Positions 4,135 through 6,421 of a stretch of 6,421 bases of DNA are shown piece by piece; the first letter of the stretch is position 1; every line of letters begins with the position of its first letter. The position numbers were made by a program, and so were the translations under genes. A model generated the notes under the pieces. The model did not search any database and was not told the origin of the DNA. It saw only the letters and a program-made list of their open reading frames with translations. Location: NCBI GenBank assembly GCA_937858455.1, contig CALLYN010000817.1, positions 1 to 6,421 of the forward strand, given 5' to 3'. The stretch is from an uncultured Kouleothrix sp. GTDB taxonomy: Bacteria; Chloroflexota; Chloroflexia; Chloroflexales; Roseiflexaceae.

Positions 4135-6339
4135 CTATGCGAGCAGCTGCTGAATAGTTTCGAGCAGGCTGTGCTGATTGAACTGGCTTTTGACGATATA
4201 CGCCTGCGCGCCGGCCTCCAGGCCACGGCGCCGGTGGGTTTCGGAGGCCAGGCTAGTGATGATGATCACCGGCAGATCGGCCAGGCCAAGGTCGGTGCGA
4301 ATTTTGCTGGTGAGCTGAAAGCCGTCGACGCGCGGCATTTCAATATCGCTGACTACCAGATCGTAGGTATCGCTCCGCAGTTTGTCAAGGGCGTCGAAGC
4401 CATCGACTGCGGTGGTGACGTGGTACCCGGCCGATTGCAGGATCGAGCGGATCAGCTCGCGGGTGGTGAACGAGTCGTCGGCTACCAGCAGGCGCGAGTG
4501 TCGAGCCGGCGCGGGGCGCGCGATCGGTGGCGCGCTCACCGCCATGCTGCGGGCGAGCTGGGTCAGCGCCACCGGGTTGATCAGCAAGATCAGCCGGCCA
4601 TTGCCAAGCTGAACAGCGCCGTTGAACTGGCGCTGCTTCTCGAACAGTGGCCCGAGCGGTTTAACAACCACCTCGCGCTCGTCGATCAGCCGATCGACCA
4701 GCACGGCGAGGGCGCGCTGGCCGCCGATCAGCACTGCCGGCCGGCGCTGGTGCGCCGGGAAAGGCCGTTCCCCGCCGATCCCCAGCAAGTCGGCCAGGCG
4801 CAGCAGCGGCGCCATACGGCCTTCGTGCTGGAGCATGGCGCGGCCCTCGATCGTCTTCAGGCGCTCGGCATACACCCAGGTGCTGCCCTGGCAGCCCGAC
4901 GCCGGCAGCGCGAAGAGCTGGCCGGCAGCCTCGACCAGCAGCACGCGCGTGGTCATCAACGTGATCGGCAGGATCAGCGTGATCGTCGTGCCGGCCTGCA
5001 GCCGCGATTCAACCTGCACCTGCCCGCCCAGCTCGACAATATTGGTGCGCACTACGTCCATGCCCACGCCACGGCCGGAGATATCGGTGATGATCTGGGC
5101 GGTGCTGAAGCCCGGCAAGAACACGAGATCGAGCACTTCCTGCTCGGTAAGCGCCGCAGCCTGCTCGGGGGTATACAGATTTTTGCGTATCGCGGCCTCG
5201 CGCAGCCTGGCCGTATCCATGCCGTAGCCGTCGTCGCGGATGCGCACGTACACAAGCGCGCCGAATGCCTCAGCTTCAACCTGAATAGTTCCCTGGCGTG
5301 GCTTACCGAGCCGCTCGCGATCCTCAGGCGGCTCGATGCCATGGTCGACGGCATTGCGAATCAGGTGAACGAGCGGGTCGCTCAGCGCCTCGATGATCTT
5401 GCGGTCGAGCTCGGTTGCCTCGCCGGTGAGCACCAGGCTGATCTCTTTGCCGGTTTCGTAGGCCAGCTCGCGCACGGCGCGCGGCAGGTTGGCGAAGGCG
5501 GTGGCGATCGGCATAAGCCGCGCGGCCATCACCTCCTGCTCGAGGTCTTCGATCAGCAGGTTGGTGTGGTTGAGGTGCTGGCCGAAGCGCTCGGCGTGGG
5601 TGTGGATCAGCCGGCTGGCGCGGTCGCCGGCGTTGAGCGCGCTGTTCAGGTGGCGGTCGATCGTGTCGCGCTGCATGGCCGAGAAGCGCAGCTGCTTCAG
5701 CTCGCGCTCGAGCGCCAGCAGGGCGCGCTCCTGCTGCGCCACCAGGCCGGTCAGCTCGTCGAGGGTATGCAGGTGGGCCGCCTGGGTCTGGCGGCCTACC
5801 GCCAGCTCGCCCGTCAGGTTCAGCAGCCGGTCGAGCCGATCGACGCGCACGCGAATGGTCTGGCGCGCAGCCGAACGCTGAGGGCGGGCGGGCGGGGCGG
5901 TGGCAGGCTCGGGCGCTGCGGCCGGAGGATCGGCGGCGGGCGAGGCTGGGCTGCGGTTACTGCGGCCGAGCGTGAGCGTGAGGCTTTCGACATCGATCGT
6001 GGGCGCGCGGCCCTCGATACTGGCGCTTGTCAGCTCGAGGATTGCGTCGCCGCCGCGCAGCAGATCGTCGGCGAGCGCACGGTCGAGCTCGCGGCGGCCT
6101 TCGCGCACGGCGCCAAGAATATGCTCGCAGGTATGGGCGAGACGGCCGATCGGCTCGAAGCCAAGCAGGCGCGCCGAGCCTTTAATAGTGTGCATGGCGC
6201 GGAAAATCGCGTCGAGCCACTGGCGGCGCTCGGCGGCGCCGAGCTCGATCGTTTCGATCGCCAGCAAGCCCTCGTTGAGCACGCGCACATTTTCGAGCGT
6301 CTCATCGCGAAACTGGTTATGGAAAGCGCTTAAATCCAT
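4135..6339 (-). CDS. cheA: Hybrid CheA histidine kinase (HPt-kinase-CheW-REC)
   Basis: The central kinase: it autophosphorylates an HPt histidine using ATP under receptor control and phosphorylates receivers. The protein has 734 residues. HPt (P1) covers about 1-108, with H50 in AMHTIKGSARLLGF. An Ala/Pro linker covers about 128-158 with no P2 CheY-binding domain. The P3 dimerisation helices cover about 161-290; NLTGEL (174-179) and ARLMP (273-277) lie about 40 residues further apart than in E. coli CheA. The P4 ATPase covers about 291-458: N-box N329 with D332-H333, G1 DDGYGMD (369-375), FLPGFST (407-413) and G2 GRGVGMD (422-428). The P5 CheW-like domain covers about 460-597. A C-terminal receiver covers about 615-734, with D621-D622, D665 (SDIEMP), T695 and K717. 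All catalytic residues are present. The start at 6339 fits the family N-terminus but has no visible Shine-Dalgarno. Codon 3 is the only TTA in the gene. Hybrid CheAs of this layout (FrzE-, PixL- or ChpA-like) are typical of non-flagellar systems. Confidence 0.97.
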   Translation of the reverse strand: MDLSAFHNQFRDETLENVRVLNEGLLAIETIELGAAERRQWLDAIFRAMHTIKGSARLLGFEPIGRLAHTCEHILGAVREGRRELDRALADDLLRGGDAILELTSASIEGRAPTIDVESLTLTLGRSNRSPASPAADPPAAAPEPATAPPARPQRSAARQTIRVRVDRLDRLLNLTGELAVGRQTQAAHLHTLDELTGLVAQQERALLALERELKQLRFSAMQRDTIDRHLNSALNAGDRASRLIHTHAERFGQHLNHTNLLIEDLEQEVMAARLMPIATAFANLPRAVRELAYETGKEISLVLTGEATELDRKIIEALSDPLVHLIRNAVDHGIEPPEDRERLGKPRQGTIQVEAEAFGALVYVRIRDDGYGMDTARLREAAIRKNLYTPEQAAALTEQEVLDLVFLPGFSTAQIITDISGRGVGMDVVRTNIVELGGQVQVESRLQAGTTITLILPITLMTTRVLLVEAAGQLFALPASGCQGSTWVYAERLKTIEGRAMLQHEGRMAPLLRLADLLGIGGERPFPAHQRRPAVLIGGQRALAVLVDRLIDEREVVVKPLGPLFEKQRQFNGAVQLGNGRLILLINPVALTQLARSMAVSAPPIARPAPARHSRLLVADDSFTTRELIRSILQSAGYHVTTAVDGFDALDKLRSDTYDLVVSDIEMPRVDGFQLTSKIRTDLGLADLPVIIITSLASETHRRRGLEAGAQAYIVKSQFNQHSLLETIQQLLA

Positions 6340-6371
6340 ACAATGCTGTGAATTGATCTTAGAGCCTGTTT
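6340..6371 (-). other. Leader region upstream of cheA
   Basis: A short AT-richer stretch between the palindromic element and the cheA ATG. The only promoter-like hexamer is TAAGAT (minus strand 6361-6356), 16 nt before the start codon, but no matching -35 box is found 16-18 bp further upstream. If it were a real -10 box, the mRNA leader would be about 10 nt, which would fit the missing Shine-Dalgarno. Support is weak. Confidence 0.2.
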
Positions 6372-6415
6372 GAAAAGGGGGTGCGCGAGGGGCTTTGCCC
6401 CTCGCACTTCCCTTC
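6372..6415. repeat. Long imperfect palindrome upstream of cheA
   Basis: The core is a perfect 9-bp stem, GCGAGGGGC (6385-6393) and GCCCCTCGC (6397-6405), with a TTT loop (6394-6396). One arm continues as 6372-6384 (GAAAAGGGGGTGC) and the other as 6406-6415 (ACTTCCCTTC). These are complementary apart from short bulges, extending the symmetry to about 44 bp. On the minus strand the core is followed 8 nt later by TTTT, so it could act as a weak terminator for a gene upstream of the operon. Adjacent to it is GAGCCTGTTTGAAAA (6362-6376), which looks like the end of an insertion element or MITE, but this cannot be confirmed from one copy. Confidence 0.6.
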
Positions 6416-6421
6416 TGGCGG

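Larger units (their letters stand above)
1..6339 (-). other. Predicted chemosensory operon cheA-cheY-cheB-cheR-phosphatase
   Basis: Five co-directional genes lie head to tail on the minus strand with gaps of 61, 104, -4 and 28 bp. No convincing rho-independent terminator (stem followed by a T-run) was found between any of them, so a single transcript starting upstream of 6339 is the simplest reading. cheA, cheY, cheB and cheR belong to one pathway. The phosphatase downstream is the unusual member and is included because of spacing and orientation only. The left end is cut by the window, so the operon may be longer. Internal promoters cannot be excluded, particularly in the 104-bp gap between cheY and cheB. 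Confidence 0.7.

Noticed and set aside
4114..6333. A 739-codon open frame on the plus strand, antisense to almost all of cheA
   Set aside because: It is in exact register with the cheA codons, so a stop could arise only from a TTA, CTA or TCA codon in cheA. These are avoided in this G+C-rich gene; the frame ends exactly at the single TTA (cheA codon 3). Its translation is rich in Ala, Gln, His and Arg with no recognisable domain, and cheA on the other strand has every family motif.
6331..6333. The single TTA codon (Leu3) of cheA as a tRNA-controlled switch of the Streptomyces bldA kind
   Set aside because: There is no evidence for such control outside that lineage, and AT-rich codons near a start are common because they limit mRNA structure.
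6356..6361. TAAGAT as a -10 promoter box for cheA
   Set aside because: No -35-like hexamer lies at 16-18 bp, and one hexamer match is expected by chance. It is mentioned only as a weak possibility in the leader entry.
6385..6405. The stem-loop as a definite rho-independent terminator
   Set aside because: The T-run on the minus strand is only four bases and begins 8 nt after the stem; on the plus strand there is no T-run. It is kept as a repeat, not called a terminator.

Overview
The window is about two-thirds G+C by eye and carries one tightly packed gene cluster, read entirely on the minus strand (right to left). It is a chemosensory signal-transduction operon in the order cheA (hybrid kinase with a receiver domain), cheY, cheB, cheR (with C-terminal TPRs), and a SpoIIE/RsbU-type PP2C serine/threonine phosphatase. 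The phosphatase runs off the left edge of the window. The organism cannot be fixed from the sequence. The high G+C, the Ala/Pro-rich linkers, and a hybrid HPt-kinase-CheW-REC CheA next to a CheR-TPR fit a Chloroflexota-like bacterium best, in my judgement. Cyanobacteria, Myxococcota and others also carry such sets.

Layout in transcription order. Positions 6340-6421 are non-coding and hold a long imperfect palindrome. cheA occupies 6339-4135. A 61-bp gap follows with adjacent perfect palindromes and a GGTAG/CTACC dyad. cheY occupies 4073-3711; a start at 4085 is also possible but less likely. A 104-bp gap follows with a G+C-rich hairpin and a second GGTAG/CTACC dyad of identical spacing. cheB occupies 3606-2494 and overlaps cheR (2497-968) by 4 bp (ATGA), which implies translational coupling. 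A 28-bp gap then leads to the phosphatase (939-1, 313 codons visible, no stop reached). The three real gaps each contain inverted repeats.

How the genes should work together: CheA autophosphorylates on its HPt histidine in response to receptors and passes phosphate to three possible receivers: its own C-terminal REC domain, CheY, and the REC domain of CheB. CheR and CheB methylate and demethylate or deamidate receptor glutamates for adaptation. No receptor (MCP), stand-alone CheW, CheY phosphatase or flagellar gene is in view. The last gene is a partner-switching-type phosphatase, so the pathway may feed type IV pili or gliding, or an alternative cellular function controlled through an anti-sigma-antagonist-like switch, instead of a flagellar motor. 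That output is inference. All five genes look intact within the window, with their key residues present apart from small deviations noted for CheY and CheR. No RNA gene, CRISPR array or complete mobile element was seen.
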